32,845 nucleotides of DNA, from positions 1-32,845 of the forward strand of contig NZ_JBLKSS010000125.1 in assembly GCF_047607725.1 (NCBI RefSeq), in the 5' to 3' direction. This document shows positions 17,136 to 25,812 of this stretch, piece by piece. The position numbers and the translations under genes are program-made. Positions within the stretch are counted from its first letter, which is position 1, and each line of letters begins with the position of its first letter. The DNA comes from JBLKSS01 sp047607725. GTDB lineage: Bacteria > Pseudomonadota > Gammaproteobacteria > Enterobacterales > Enterobacteriaceae. The notes below the pieces were generated by a model, which saw nothing but the letters and a program-made list of their open reading frames with translations, did not search any database and was not told the origin of the DNA.

Positions 17136-17693
17136 TTAAATTTCCATTAATTCCGCTTCTTTTTCCGCCAGAGCGCTATCGAGCTTTTTGATCCAGGCAT
17201 CGGTAAGCTTTTGGATCTCGTCTTGCGAACGGCGGTCTTCGTCTTCACCGATGGTTTTGTCTTTCAGCAGCGCCTTCACTTTATCGTTGGCATCGCGACG
17301 GACATTGCGCACCGACACCCTGCCCTGTTCCGCCTCGGCGCGCACCACCTTTATCAAATCGCGGCGGCGCTCTTCGGTCAGCGGCGGCAGCGGCACGCGA
17401 ATAACCGTACCGGCGGAAGAGGGATTGAGCCCCAGATCGGAGGCCATAATGGCTTTTTCCACCGCCGGCGCCAGCGCGCGGTCAAAGACGGTGATAGCCA
17501 GAGTGCGGGAATCCTTGGCAACAATATTGGCCAGCTGGCGCAGCGGCGTCAGCGTGCCGTAATATTCGATCTGAATACCGTCAAGCAGGCTCGGGGAAGC
17601 GCGGCCCGTGCGGACTTTGCTGATGTGGTTTTTGAACGCGTCGACGCATTTTTCCATGCGAATCTCGGCATCTTTACGGATTTCATTAATCAC
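17136..17693 (-). CDS. frr: Ribosome recycling factor
   Basis: RRF with EF-G splits the post-termination ribosome. The GTG at 17693 gives MINEIRKDAEIRMEKCVDAF and 185 aa, exactly the E. coli length; the frame stays open back to 17762 (the pyrH stop) but that part has no family match. The long three-helix-bundle domain carries KVRTGRASPSLLDGI near residue 30 and ends with RNVRRDANDKVKALLKDK and DDRRSQDEIQKLTDA-type sequence (EDRRSQDEIQKLTDAW); the inserted small beta domain is near residues 30-105. It is followed directly by a strong terminator. Intact. Confidence 0.95.
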   Translation of the reverse strand: MINEIRKDAEIRMEKCVDAFKNHISKVRTGRASPSLLDGIQIEYYGTLTPLRQLANIVAKDSRTLAITVFDRALAPAVEKAIMASDLGLNPSSAGTVIRVPLPPLTEERRRDLIKVVRAEAEQGRVSVRNVRRDANDKVKALLKDKTIGEDEDRRSQDEIQKLTDAWIKKLDSALAEKEAELMEI

Positions 17694-17761
17694 GTTGCGA
17701 ACCCTTGAGACTTGGTTATCCGGGCGGACCGTGGCCGTTGGTTGCCAGGCCCCGTTATGCA

Positions 17762-18487
17762 TTACTTGATAATTAAGGTGCCTTCTTTATCACCCATTAC
17801 CACCCGCCGCAGCGCGCCAGGCTTGTTCATATTGAACACGCGAATCGGCAGATTGTGATCCCGCGCCAGGGTAAAGGCGGCCAGATCCATGACTTTCAAT
17901 TCTTGCTTCAGCACATCCTGATAGCTCAATTGATCGTAAAGTGTAGCATCCGGATGTTTTACCGGATCGGCGGAAAAGACGCCATCCACTTTCGTCGCTT
18001 TCAGCACGGCTTCGGCTTCAATTTCAATACCGCGCAGACAGGCGGCGGAATCGGTGGTAAAGAAGGGATTGCCGGTACCGGCGGTAAAAATGACCACGCG
18101 ATTATTGCGCAGCAGGCTGATGGCTTCGGCCCAGCTGTAGTTGTCGCAGACGCCGTTCAGCGGAATCGCCGACATCAGACGGGCATTGACATAGGCGCGA
18201 TGCAAGGCGTCGCGCATCGCCAGACCGTTCATGACGGTCGCCAACATACCCATATGATCGCCCACCACACGGTTCATGCCGGCCTTCGCCAGCCCCACAC
18301 CGCGGAACAAGTTGCCGCCGCCGATGACCACGCCCACCTGGATACCCAGCTCCACCAGTTCTTTGACTTCCTGGGCCATGCGATCCAGCACGCGGGCGTC
18401 GATACCGAAACCTTCGGCGCCCTGCAGGGCTTCACCGCTCAATTTGAGCAGAATACGCTGGTAAATGGGTTTTGCGTTGGTTGCCAT
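17762..18487 (-). CDS. pyrH: Uridylate kinase
   Basis: PyrH phosphorylates UMP to UDP and is the hexameric bacterial UMP kinase of the amino acid kinase fold, regulated by GTP and UTP. The product is 241 aa, the E. coli length. The N-terminus shows YQRILLKLSGEALQG, the phosphate-binding IQVGVVIGGGNLFRG is near residues 50-65, and VVIFTAGTGNPFFTTDSAA is near 130-150. The ATG at 18487 has an AAGGAACAG ribosome site. A small 7-bp hairpin (18509-18525) lies in its leader. It lies between tsf and frr, as in E. coli. Intact. Confidence 0.97.
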   Translation of the reverse strand: MATNAKPIYQRILLKLSGEALQGAEGFGIDARVLDRMAQEVKELVELGIQVGVVIGGGNLFRGVGLAKAGMNRVVGDHMGMLATVMNGLAMRDALHRAYVNARLMSAIPLNGVCDNYSWAEAISLLRNNRVVIFTAGTGNPFFTTDSAACLRGIEIEAEAVLKATKVDGVFSADPVKHPDATLYDQLSYQDVLKQELKVMDLAAFTLARDHNLPIRVFNMNKPGALRRVVMGDKEGTLIIK

Positions 18488-18593
18488 TTGATCTGTTCCT
18501 TGAGAGCGATTTCATGGGATGAAATTGACCTGGTGCCGCGCCCGGCTGATGAGTGCGGCACACGTCGTCTGACATTATTCCGGCTCATTAAAA

Positions 18594-18617
18594 CGGAACC
18601 GCCTGCAGGCGGTTCCG
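18594..18617 (-). terminator. Rho-independent terminator after tsf
   Basis: CGGAACCGCC (18594-18603), a TGCA loop, and GGCGGTTCCG (18608-18617) form a perfect 10-bp GC-rich stem; on the minus strand TTTTAAT follows. It begins 10 bases past the tsf stop and separates the rpsB-tsf unit from pyrH. Confidence 0.85.
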
Positions 18618-18627
18618 AACAACTTAA

Positions 18628-19485
18628 TTAAAACTGCTTACCCATCGCGGCCACTTCGGCGGCGAAATCGACTTCGGCTTTCTCAATGCCTTCGCCCACT
18701 TCAAAACGGATGAAGTTGTTGACTTTGGCACCGTGTTCACTCAACAGCTGGCCGACGGTCTTGCTCGGATCCATCACGAAGTGCTGGCCGGTCAAAGAAA
18801 TCTCGCCGGTGAACTTGCGCATACGGCCTTCAACCATTTTCTCGGCGATTTCACGCGGTTTGCCGGACTGCATGGCGATGTCCAGCTGGATTTGATGCTC
18901 ACGGGTCACGACGTCGGCCGGCACATCATCCGCGTTGACATATTCCGGTTTGCTGGCGGCGATGTGCATCGCGACGTGCTTCACCAGTTCCTCGTCCGCG
19001 CCGGCGGCGGAAACCATGACGCCGATGCGCGCGCCGTGCAGGTAAGAGCCGAGCACGTCGCCTTCAAGAACGCCCAGACGGCGGATATTGATGTTTTCAC
19101 CAATTTTTGCCACCAGCGCGGTGCGCTTTTCTTCAAATTTGGCCTTCAGGGCCTCAACATCAGCGATGCGTTCGTTCAGCGCCGCGGTGATGACCTCGTC
19201 GCCAAAGGCTTTGAAGCCGCCGTCTTTGGCAACGAAATCGGTTTCACAGCTCAGCTCGATGATGACGCCGTATTTGCCGTCCTGCGCGATTTTGGTCAGG
19301 ATGACGCCTTCAGCCGCGACGCGGCCCGCTTTCTTGGCGGCTTTCGCCTGGCCGGACTTACGCATGTTGTCGATAGCCAGTTCGATATCGCCCTGCGCTT
19401 CAACCAGGGCTTTCTTGCATTCCATCATGCCTGCGCCGGTACGTTCACGCAGTTCTTTAACCAGGGCGGCGGTAATATCAGCCAT
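18628..19485 (-). CDS. tsf: Elongation factor Ts
   Basis: EF-Ts exchanges GDP for GTP on EF-Tu. The product is 285 aa (E. coli 283). The N-terminal UBA-like helical domain contains VKELRERTGAGMMECKKALV near residues 9-28; the core signature TDFVAKDGGFKAFGDEV near residue 80 inserts into EF-Tu; the C-terminal module ends KAEVDFAAEVAAMGKQF. It follows rpsB after a spacer holding a hairpin terminator, which would lower tsf expression relative to S2. Intact. Confidence 0.97.
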   Translation of the reverse strand: MADITAALVKELRERTGAGMMECKKALVEAQGDIELAIDNMRKSGQAKAAKKAGRVAAEGVILTKIAQDGKYGVIIELSCETDFVAKDGGFKAFGDEVITAALNERIADVEALKAKFEEKRTALVAKIGENINIRRLGVLEGDVLGSYLHGARIGVMVSAAGADEELVKHVAMHIAASKPEYVNADDVPADVVTREHQIQLDIAMQSGKPREIAEKMVEGRMRKFTGEISLTGQHFVMDPSKTVGQLLSEHGAKVNNFIRFEVGEGIEKAEVDFAAEVAAMGKQF

Positions 19486-19520
19486 TATCTGTTCCTCGTT
19501 ATTCCGTGTTGGAGATAGGT

Positions 19521-19549
19521 AAAAAAGAGGGCCTGAAGACAGGCCCTCT
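19521..19549 (-). terminator. Terminator or attenuator between rpsB and tsf
   Basis: AGAGGGCCTG (19526-19535), loop AAGA, and CAGGCCCTCT (19540-19549) make a perfect 10-bp stem; on the minus strand it continues into a run of T (19526-19521). It sits in the 115-bp rpsB-tsf spacer, so readthrough would set the S2 to EF-Ts ratio. Confidence 0.8.
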
Positions 19550-19600
19550 AACCAACATATTTAAAACTTGGTTAATAAGGGCTCCTGAGAGCATGCCTTA

Positions 19601-20326
19601 TTATTCAGCTTCCACAAAGCTTTCTTCAGCCTGTTCCGCCAGATCCTGAGAACGGCCTTCGCGCACGGTAGTCGCAACGGCGGTCAGGTACAGGTTGATT
19701 GCGCGAATGGCGTCGTCATTACCCGGGATAATGAAGTCCACGCCGTCCGGATCGGAGTTGGTGTCAACGATAGCGAAAACCGGAATGCCCAGATTGTTGG
19801 CTTCTTTGATAGCGATGTGTTCGTGTTCAGCATCGATAACAAACAGCGCGTCCGGCAGACCGCCCATATCCTTGATACCGCCCAGGCTGTTTTCCAGCTT
19901 GTCCAGTTCACGAGTGCGCATCAGCGCCTCTTTCTTGGTCAGCTTCTCGAAAGTACCGTCCTGAGACTGGGTTTCCAGGTCTTTTAAACGCTTGATGGAC
20001 TGACGAACCGTTTTCCAGTTGGTCAACATCCCACCTAACCAGCGATGGTTGACGAAGAATTGATCGCAGCTGTTGGCCGCTTCTTTTACCGCTTCGCTTG
20101 CGGCGCGCTTGGTGCCGACAAACAGGATTTTACCTTTGCGCGAGGCGATTTTGTTCAGCTCGGCCAGGGCCTCGTTGAACATCGGTACGGTTTGTTCCAG
20201 GTTGATGATGTGAACTTTGTTACGGGCGGCGAAGATGAAAGGCTTCATTTTCGGGTTCCAGTAACGGGTTTGGTGACCGAAATGGACACCGGCCTGGAGC
20301 ATGTCACGCATGGAAACAGTTGCCAT
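19601..20326 (-). CDS. rpsB: 30S ribosomal protein S2
   Basis: S2 is a late-assembling protein of the small subunit, required with S1 for initiation on most mRNAs. The product is 241 aa, the E. coli length. The N-terminus is MATVSMRDMLQAGVHFGHQT, followed by RYWNPKMKPFIFAARNKVHI, HRWLGGMLTNWKTVRQSIKR near residue 100 and the C-terminal FVIDAEHEHIAIKEANNLGI and AIRAINLYLTAVATTV. The start has an AGAGG ribosome site and a long conserved leader (see the t44-like entry), which fits autoregulation by S2. Intact. Confidence 0.98.
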   Translation of the reverse strand: MATVSMRDMLQAGVHFGHQTRYWNPKMKPFIFAARNKVHIINLEQTVPMFNEALAELNKIASRKGKILFVGTKRAASEAVKEAANSCDQFFVNHRWLGGMLTNWKTVRQSIKRLKDLETQSQDGTFEKLTKKEALMRTRELDKLENSLGGIKDMGGLPDALFVIDAEHEHIAIKEANNLGIPVFAIVDTNSDPDGVDFIIPGNDDAIRAINLYLTAVATTVREGRSQDLAEQAEESFVEAE

Positions 20327-20342
20327 GATAAACCTCTAAGTA

Positions 20343-20442
20343 AGTTTGGGGTTATGCCTCCACGTATCCCATACGGCCGACCCCGGCCTTGCGGTCAGAG
20401 CACCCCGGCGCATGTGCCGGTACGTGTGTGTAATAACACAAT
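20343..20442 (-). ncRNA. t44/rpsB leader RNA
   Basis: The minus strand just upstream of rpsB reads TTATTACACACACGTACCGG, then GCACATGCGCCGGGGTG, and near the gene GGCCGTATGGGATACGTGG and AGGCATAACCCCAAACTT. This closely follows my memory of the E. coli rpsB leader, which holds the t44 (tff) RNA and the S2 autoregulatory structure. Limits are approximate. Short complementary segments (CCGG with GCCGG, GGCCG with CGGCC) are visible. Whether it is a separate RNA or only a 5' leader cannot be told here. Confidence 0.65.
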
Positions 20443-20504
20443 TGAGTTTCGTTGCGACGAACGTCGCGCGGCTTAAAAAAACCTGGCGCCTATCGTCGGC
20501 GCGC

Positions 20505-20510
20505 TTTATA
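20505..20510 (-). promoter_or_regulatory. Probable rpsB promoter -10 with GC-rich discriminator
   Basis: On the minus strand TGGTATAAAG provides an extended -10 (TATAAA at 20510-20505) followed by GCGCGCC, the GC-rich discriminator typical of stringently controlled ribosomal promoters. A good -35 at ideal spacing is not obvious. It would give a leader of about 175 bases for rpsB. Confidence 0.5.
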
Positions 20511-20569
20511 CCATAAACCACGCCAGGACTCCACCAAATGTTTTCTCGCGCGGCGGGAAAAATGATAAT

Positions 20570-20598
20570 TTGGCAGTGCCGAGCCGTACTGATACCAT
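20570..20598 (+). promoter_or_regulatory. Candidate map promoter
   Basis: TTGGCA (20570-20575) and TACCAT (20593-20598) are 17 bp apart and lie about 64 bases before the map ATG, in the spacer divergent from rpsB. The match is moderate; TATATT at 20622-20627 is another possible -10. Confidence 0.35.
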
Positions 20599-20661
20599 TA
20601 ATGCCACTCACTAATTTATCCTATATTATTGTCGACCTTGGCGCCGACTGTGGATCTCTAC

Positions 20662-21456
20662 ATGGCCATTCCTATTAAAACATCAGACGATATCGCTAAG
20701 ATGCGCGTTGCCGGCCGGCTGGCCGCCGAGGTGCTGGAAATGATTGAACCTTATATTAAACCCGGCGTAAGCACCGGCGAACTGGATCGTTTGTGCCACC
20801 AGCACATTACCGAAAAGCAGCATGCCGTTTCCGCGTCGCTCGGCTACCATGGTTTTCCGAAATCGGTCTGCATTTCGGTGAATGAAATGGTGTGCCACGG
20901 TATTCCGAGCGATGAGAAAAAGCTTAAAGATGGCGACATTCTGAATATTGACGTCACGGTCATCAAAGACGGTTTTCACGGCGATACCTCGAAGATGTTT
21001 ATCGTCGGCAAACCGACCATTCTCGGCGAACGGCTGTGCCGGGTGACGAAAGAGAGCCTTTATCTGGCTATCCGCATGGTCCGGCCGGGCATCCGCCTGC
21101 GCACCCTCGGCAAGGCGATTCAACAGTTCGTCGAAGCGGAAAGCTTCTCGGTGGTACGCGAGTATTGCGGCCACGGCATCGGCGAAGGCTTTCATGAGGA
21201 GCCGCAGGTGCTACATTATGACGCCGACGACGACGGCGTGGTGTTGCAGCCGGGCATGGCGTTCACCATTGAGCCCATGGTCAACGCCGGCGACTACCGC
21301 ATCCGCACCATGAAAGACGGTTGGACGGTGAAAACCAAGGATCGCAGTCTGTCGGCGCAGTACGAGCATACGATCGTGGTGACCGAGGACGGCAGCGAAA
21401 TCATGACGCTGCGTATCGATGACTCGTTGCCGACGGTGATCCACCACCCGGCCTGA
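20662..21456 (+). CDS. map: Methionine aminopeptidase type I
   Basis: Map removes the initiator methionine from nascent proteins. The ATG at 20662 gives MAIPIKTSDDIAKMRVAG and 264 aa, the E. coli length; the frame extends 11 codons upstream to 20629 without family support. The metal ligands are recognisable in NIDVTVIKDGFHGDTSKMF (two aspartates near 97 and 108), YCGHGIGEGFHEEPQ (histidine near 171), GMAFTIEPMVNAG (glutamate near 204) and SAQYEHTIVVTEDG (glutamate near 235). It is divergent from rpsB as in E. coli. Intact. Confidence 0.97.
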   Translation: MAIPIKTSDDIAKMRVAGRLAAEVLEMIEPYIKPGVSTGELDRLCHQHITEKQHAVSASLGYHGFPKSVCISVNEMVCHGIPSDEKKLKDGDILNIDVTVIKDGFHGDTSKMFIVGKPTILGERLCRVTKESLYLAIRMVRPGIRLRTLGKAIQQFVEAESFSVVREYCGHGIGEGFHEEPQVLHYDADDDGVVLQPGMAFTIEPMVNAGDYRIRTMKDGWTVKTKDRSLSAQYEHTIVVTEDGSEIMTLRIDDSLPTVIHHPA

Positions 21457-21567
21457 TACCGCTTGCAGCCCCCGACCCCATGCCGGACGGCGGCAAGCGT
21501 TAATTCCGCTCCAACCCCGGTAAGACCGCTTTCGCCCCGGGGCTGGCGCACTATGCAGGGCGACCCG

Positions 21568-24247
21568 ATGCCGGACCAGATCCTTCAATATATCAACCCG
21601 CCGGCGCCGCGCCGGCCGCCGGTTAAACCTTCCTCTCCCCTCACCTGGCCGGATGACGCCCTCAACCGCCCTTTTTTAAAAGAACGGCTGGACGAATTCC
21701 ACCGCTGGCTGGCCGACGCCTTCGATGCGGGCGAGACGGCGGAAACGCTGGTGGATGCCCGCCCGCTGTATATCGATCAGCTGTTACGGCAGTTGTGGTA
21801 TTATCACGGGTTTGCCCATGCGTCCCATACCACGCTGGTGGCGGTGGGGGGATACGGCCGCTGCGAACTGCATCCGCTGTCCGATATCGATGTGCTGGTA
21901 TTGAGCCAGGCGCCGCTGACGCCGCCGTTGCAACAGCATATTAGCGAACTGCTGACGCTGTTGTGGGATTTGAAGCTGGAGGTTGGCCACAGCATACGCA
22001 GTATTGCCGAGTGCCTGGAAGAGGGCCGCGCCGATCTCACCGTTGCGACCAACCTGATTGAGTCGCGCTTGATTTGTGGCGATTTGGCACTGTTTCTTAC
22101 CCTGCAAAAGCAGTTGTTCAGCGATGACTTTTGGCCTTCGAGGGCGTTTTTCCCCGCTAAATTGGCGGAGCAGCAGGAGCGTCATTTGCGCTATCACGGC
22201 CAGCTACAGTCTGGAGCCGGACATTAAAAGCAGTCCCGGCGGCCTGCGGGATATCCATACGCTGCTCTGGATCGCGCACCGCCATTTCGGCGCCACCTCG
22301 ATGGATGAAATGGTGGGCTTCGGCTTTATTACCCGCGCCGAGCGGGATGAACTCAACGAATGCCAAAGCTTTCTTTGGCGCATCCGTTTCGCCCTGCATC
22401 TGGTGCTGAACCGCTACGATAACCGCCTGCTGTTCGACCGCCAGCAGAGCGTGGCGCAACTGCGGCGCTACCAGGGAGAAGGCAACCTGCCGGTTGAGCG
22501 GATGATGAAAGATTTCTTTCGCGTCACCCGCCGCGTCAGCGAGCTGAATCAAATGCTGCTGCAGTTGTTTGATGAAGCTATCCTGACGCTGGCGCCCGAT
22601 GAAAAGCCGCAGCCGCTGGACGACGAGTTTCAACTGCGCGGCAATCTCATTGATTTACGCGACGAGACGCTGTTCAGCCGACAGCCGCAGGCCATTTTGC
22701 GCCTGTTCTGGCAGATGGTGTGTAATCAACATATCGAGGGGATCTATTCGGCCACCCTGCGCCAGCTGCGCTATACCCGCCGTCACCTGAAGGAGCCGCT
22801 GTGCACGATCCCGGAGGCGCGCGCGCTGTTCATGCAAATTTTGCATCAATCGGGCGCGGTGAAACACGCCCTGCTGCCAATGCATCGGCACAGCGTGCTG
22901 TGGGCCTATATGCCGCAGTGGAGCAATATCGTCGGTCAGATGCAATTTGACCTGTTCCATGCCTATACCGTCGATGAACATACCATTCGGGTATTGCTGA
23001 AGCTGGAAAGCTTCGCCGACGAAAGCCAGCGGCCATACCATCCGCTGTGCGTGGAGCTGTTTCCGCGCCTGGGCCAGCGGCACTTATTGCTGGTGGCGGC
23101 GCTATTTCACGACATCGCCAAAGGGCGCGGCGGCGATCATTCCCAGCTCGGCGCCCGCGACGTGCTGGAATTCGCGGCGCTGCACGATTTGCCCGCCGAG
23201 GATGCCCAACTGGTGGCCTGGCTGGTGGAAAGCCATCTCGTCATGTCGGTCACCGCCCAGCGGCGGGATATTCAGGACCCGGACGTGTTGGTGCAGTTCG
23301 CCGGCGAAATGCAAAGCGAGAGCCGCCTGCACTATCTGCTGTGCCTGACGGTGGCGGATATTTGCGCCACCAACGAAACGCTGTGGAACAGTTGGAAACA
23401 AAGCCTGCTGCGCGAGCTGTTTTTCGCCACCGAAAAACAATTGCGTCGCGGTATGCATGTCACGCCGGATGTCCGGGTGCGGGTGCGGGTGCGGCACAAC
23501 CGTCGAAAGGCGCTGGCGCTACTGCGCATGGAGGGGATCGACGAACACCGCCTGCAAGAAATCTGGAGCCGATGCCGCGCCGACTATTTCCTGCGCCATA
23601 CCCCCAATCAGCTGGCCTGGCATGCGCGCCATATGGTGCTGCACAGCCGCGACGAACCACTGGTGCTGATTAGCCCGCAGGCCACCCGCGGCGGCACCGA
23701 GATTTTCATTCGCAATCAGGACCGCCCCTATTTGTTCGCCGCGGTGACGGGTGAGCTGGATCGCCGTAATCTAAGCGTGCACGACGCGCAGATTTTCACT
23801 AACCGGAACGGCATGGCGATGGATACCTTCGTGGTGCTCGAGCCGGATGGCAGCCCGCTGTCGCCGGACCGCCATCCCGTCATCCACCAGGCGCTGTTGC
23901 AAATCCTGCAGCCCGGGGATTACCACCATCCGCGGGTGCGCCGTCCTTCTCCCAAGTTACGCCATTTCAATGTGGACACCTCGGTGGTGTTTCTGCCTTC
24001 ACCGACCGAACGGCGCAGCTATCTGGAGCTGACGGTGCTCGACCAGCCGGGATTACTGGCTCGCGTCAGCGAGGTCTTTGTCGATTTGGGCATTTCGCTG
24101 CACGGCGCACGTATTTCCACCATCGGCGAGCGGGTGGAGGATTTATTCATTCTGGCGGGCGGCGACCGCCGCGCCCTCAGCCCGGCAATGCAGGCGGAAT
24201 TGCGGCGGCGCTTGACAGAGGCGCTCAATCCAAACGATAAAATGTGA
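21568..24247 (+). pseudogene. glnD: Bifunctional uridylyltransferase/uridylyl-removing enzyme GlnD, frameshifted
   Basis: GlnD senses glutamine and adds or removes UMP on PII proteins. The N-terminal part runs from the ATG at 21568 (AGGG seven bases upstream) through the nucleotidyltransferase motif to RYHG, then hits a stop at 22227. Homology resumes in another frame at YSLEPDIKSSPGGLRD from about 22201 and continues to NPNDKM at 24247. Against the E. coli RYHGTSYNLEPD, about two bases seem missing near 22200. The downstream part keeps the HD motif (ALFHDIAKGRGGDHS) and two ACT domains. The motif GGYGRGELHPLSDID reads GGYGRCELHPLSDID here, a Gly to Cys change in the active site. A 6-bp repeat at 23474-23491 adds Val-Arg pairs. 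Loss of function is likely unless the shift is a sequencing error. Confidence 0.85.
23474..23491 (+). repeat. Three tandem copies of CGGGTG inside glnD
   Basis: CGGGTG occurs at 23474, 23480 and 23486. It encodes alternating Val-Arg, and from memory of E. coli GlnD this stretch is two residues longer here, consistent with a slippage duplication of 6 bp. Confidence 0.7.
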
Positions 24248-24298
24248 TACAAGTAACGCTATGAATTCCCATTAAGCCGACAGACAGGACACGACAGG

Positions 24299-25123
24299 AT
24301 GCAGTCATTACAGCAGATTATTGAAACCGTCTTTGAACAACGCGCCGCGATCACGCCGGCTAACGTCGATGGCGCCACCCGCGACGCAATTAATCAGGTT
24401 ATCGTTTCCCTCGACAGCGGCGCGCTGCGCGTAGCGGAAAAAATCAATGGCGAGTGGGTGACCCATCAATGGCTGAAAAAAGCGGTACTGCTTTCGTTTC
24501 GCATCGCCGATAATCAGCTGATCGAGGGCGGCGAAACGCGCTTCTTCGATAAAGTGCCGATGAAGTTCGCCGGCTGGGACAGCGAACGCTTCCAGCGCGA
24601 AGGATTCCGCGTGGTGCCGCCGGCCAGCGTGCGCCAGGGCGCCTATATCGCCCGCAATACGGTACTGATGCCCTCTTATGTCAATATCGGCGCCTATGTG
24701 GATGAAGGCACAATGGTGGACACATGGGCCACCGTCGGCTCCTGCGCGCAAATCGGCAAGAACGTCCATCTGTCCGGCGGCGTCGGTATCGGCGGCGTGC
24801 TGGAACCGCTGCAGGCCAATCCGACCATCATCGAGGACAACTGTTTTATCGGCGCCCGCTCTGAAGTCGTCGAAGGAGTAATCGTCGAGGAGGGCTCGGT
24901 TATTTCCATGGGCGTGTTTATCGGCCAGAGCACCAAAATCTTCGATCGTAAAACCTGCGAAGTGCATTACGGCCGCGTACCGGCAGGCTCGGTGGTGGTG
25001 TCCGGCAATTTACCTTCCAAAGACGGACGCTACAGCCTCTATTGCGCGGTGATTGTGAAAAAAGTCGACGCCAAAACCCGCGGCAAGGTGGGTATCAATG
25101 AGTTATTACGCACCATCGACTAA
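24299..25123 (+). CDS. dapD: 2,3,4,5-tetrahydropyridine-2,6-dicarboxylate N-succinyltransferase
   Basis: DapD succinylates tetrahydrodipicolinate with succinyl-CoA on the route to meso-diaminopimelate and lysine, so it feeds both peptidoglycan and protein. The product is 274 aa, the E. coli length. An N-terminal helical domain (QSLQQIIETVFEQRAAITP) is followed by a left-handed beta-helix of hexapeptide repeats from about residue 105 (MPSYVNIGAYVDEGTMVDTW, IGKNVHLSGGVGIGGVLEPL, IIEDNCFIGARSEVVEGVIV) and a C-terminal strand region ending KVGINELLRTID. It follows glnD by 51 bases, as in E. coli. Intact. Confidence 0.97.
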   Translation: MQSLQQIIETVFEQRAAITPANVDGATRDAINQVIVSLDSGALRVAEKINGEWVTHQWLKKAVLLSFRIADNQLIEGGETRFFDKVPMKFAGWDSERFQREGFRVVPPASVRQGAYIARNTVLMPSYVNIGAYVDEGTMVDTWATVGSCAQIGKNVHLSGGVGIGGVLEPLQANPTIIEDNCFIGARSEVVEGVIVEEGSVISMGVFIGQSTKIFDRKTCEVHYGRVPAGSVVVSGNLPSKDGRYSLYCAVIVKKVDAKTRGKVGINELLRTID

Positions 25124-25247
25124 TATTATCCACGGCGGCAGCGTTCGCGCTCGGTTAGTACGGCGGCAAATCCGGCCGTAAGTCACAGCTTATGACGCCG
25201 CCAGGCATCATAATTTTACCTATACCGCACATCACAAGGGGACGACC

Positions 25248-25589
25248 ATGTACGATAATCTGAAAAGCCTTGGCGTTAATCATCCGGACGATATCGACCG
25301 CTACAGCCTACGCCAGGAGGCCAATAACGATATCCTCAAGATTTATTTTCGCCGTGACAAAGGCGAGTTTTTCGCCAAAAGCGTAAAATTCAAATACCCC
25401 CGTCAACGTAAGACCGTGGTGTCGGATAATGCGGCGGAAGGCTATCGGGAAATCAACGAAATCAGCCCCAATCTGCGCTATGTGATCGATGAGCTGGATC
25501 AAATCTGCCTGCGCGATCAGACCAAGGTGGATTTAAAACACAAAATTTTGGATAACTTACGCCACGCTGGAAAGCGTGGTATCCAATAA
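25248..25589 (+). CDS. yaeH: YaeH (DUF3461) family protein with C-terminal frameshift
   Basis: The reading frame gives 113 aa starting MYDNLKSLGVNHPDDIDRYS and containing DILKIYFRRDKGEFFAKSVK and SPNLRYVIDELDQICLRDQT, nearly identical to E. coli YaeH (128 aa, function unknown). After KHKILDNLRH the frame reads AGKRGIQ and stops, whereas a +1 shift restores the family ending, LESVVSNKIAEIEADLEKLT, running to a stop at 25638. One base appears inserted near 25565. The lost tail looks helical and coiled-coil like. The protein may still fold, so I keep it as a coding region but it may be a recent pseudogene. It follows dapD as in E. coli. Confidence 0.8.
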   Translation: MYDNLKSLGVNHPDDIDRYSLRQEANNDILKIYFRRDKGEFFAKSVKFKYPRQRKTVVSDNAAEGYREINEISPNLRYVIDELDQICLRDQTKVDLKHKILDNLRHAGKRGIQ

Positions 25590-25812
25590 AATCGCCGAGA
25601 TCGAAGCGGATCTGGAAAAACTGACCCGGCAGAAATAACCCCGCGACAGCCTGCGCGCGCGCAAAGACCGAAGACGGTCATGCCTGAGCCCGGCCTCCGT
25701 CCCGCCCGACGGCATTCCGCGCCGGGCAGGATGGGCTCGCCGCGTCTCGCCCTGCCGGACTGTATCCGGCCGCTAGCGCGCGGCGGCAAGCCTAGTAGGC
25801 CGTGCGCTGCGC

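Noticed and set aside
21460..21499. Inverted repeat CGCTTGC...GCAAGCG after map
   Set aside because: A 7-bp stem with a loop of about 26 bases and no T-run; not convincing as a terminator.
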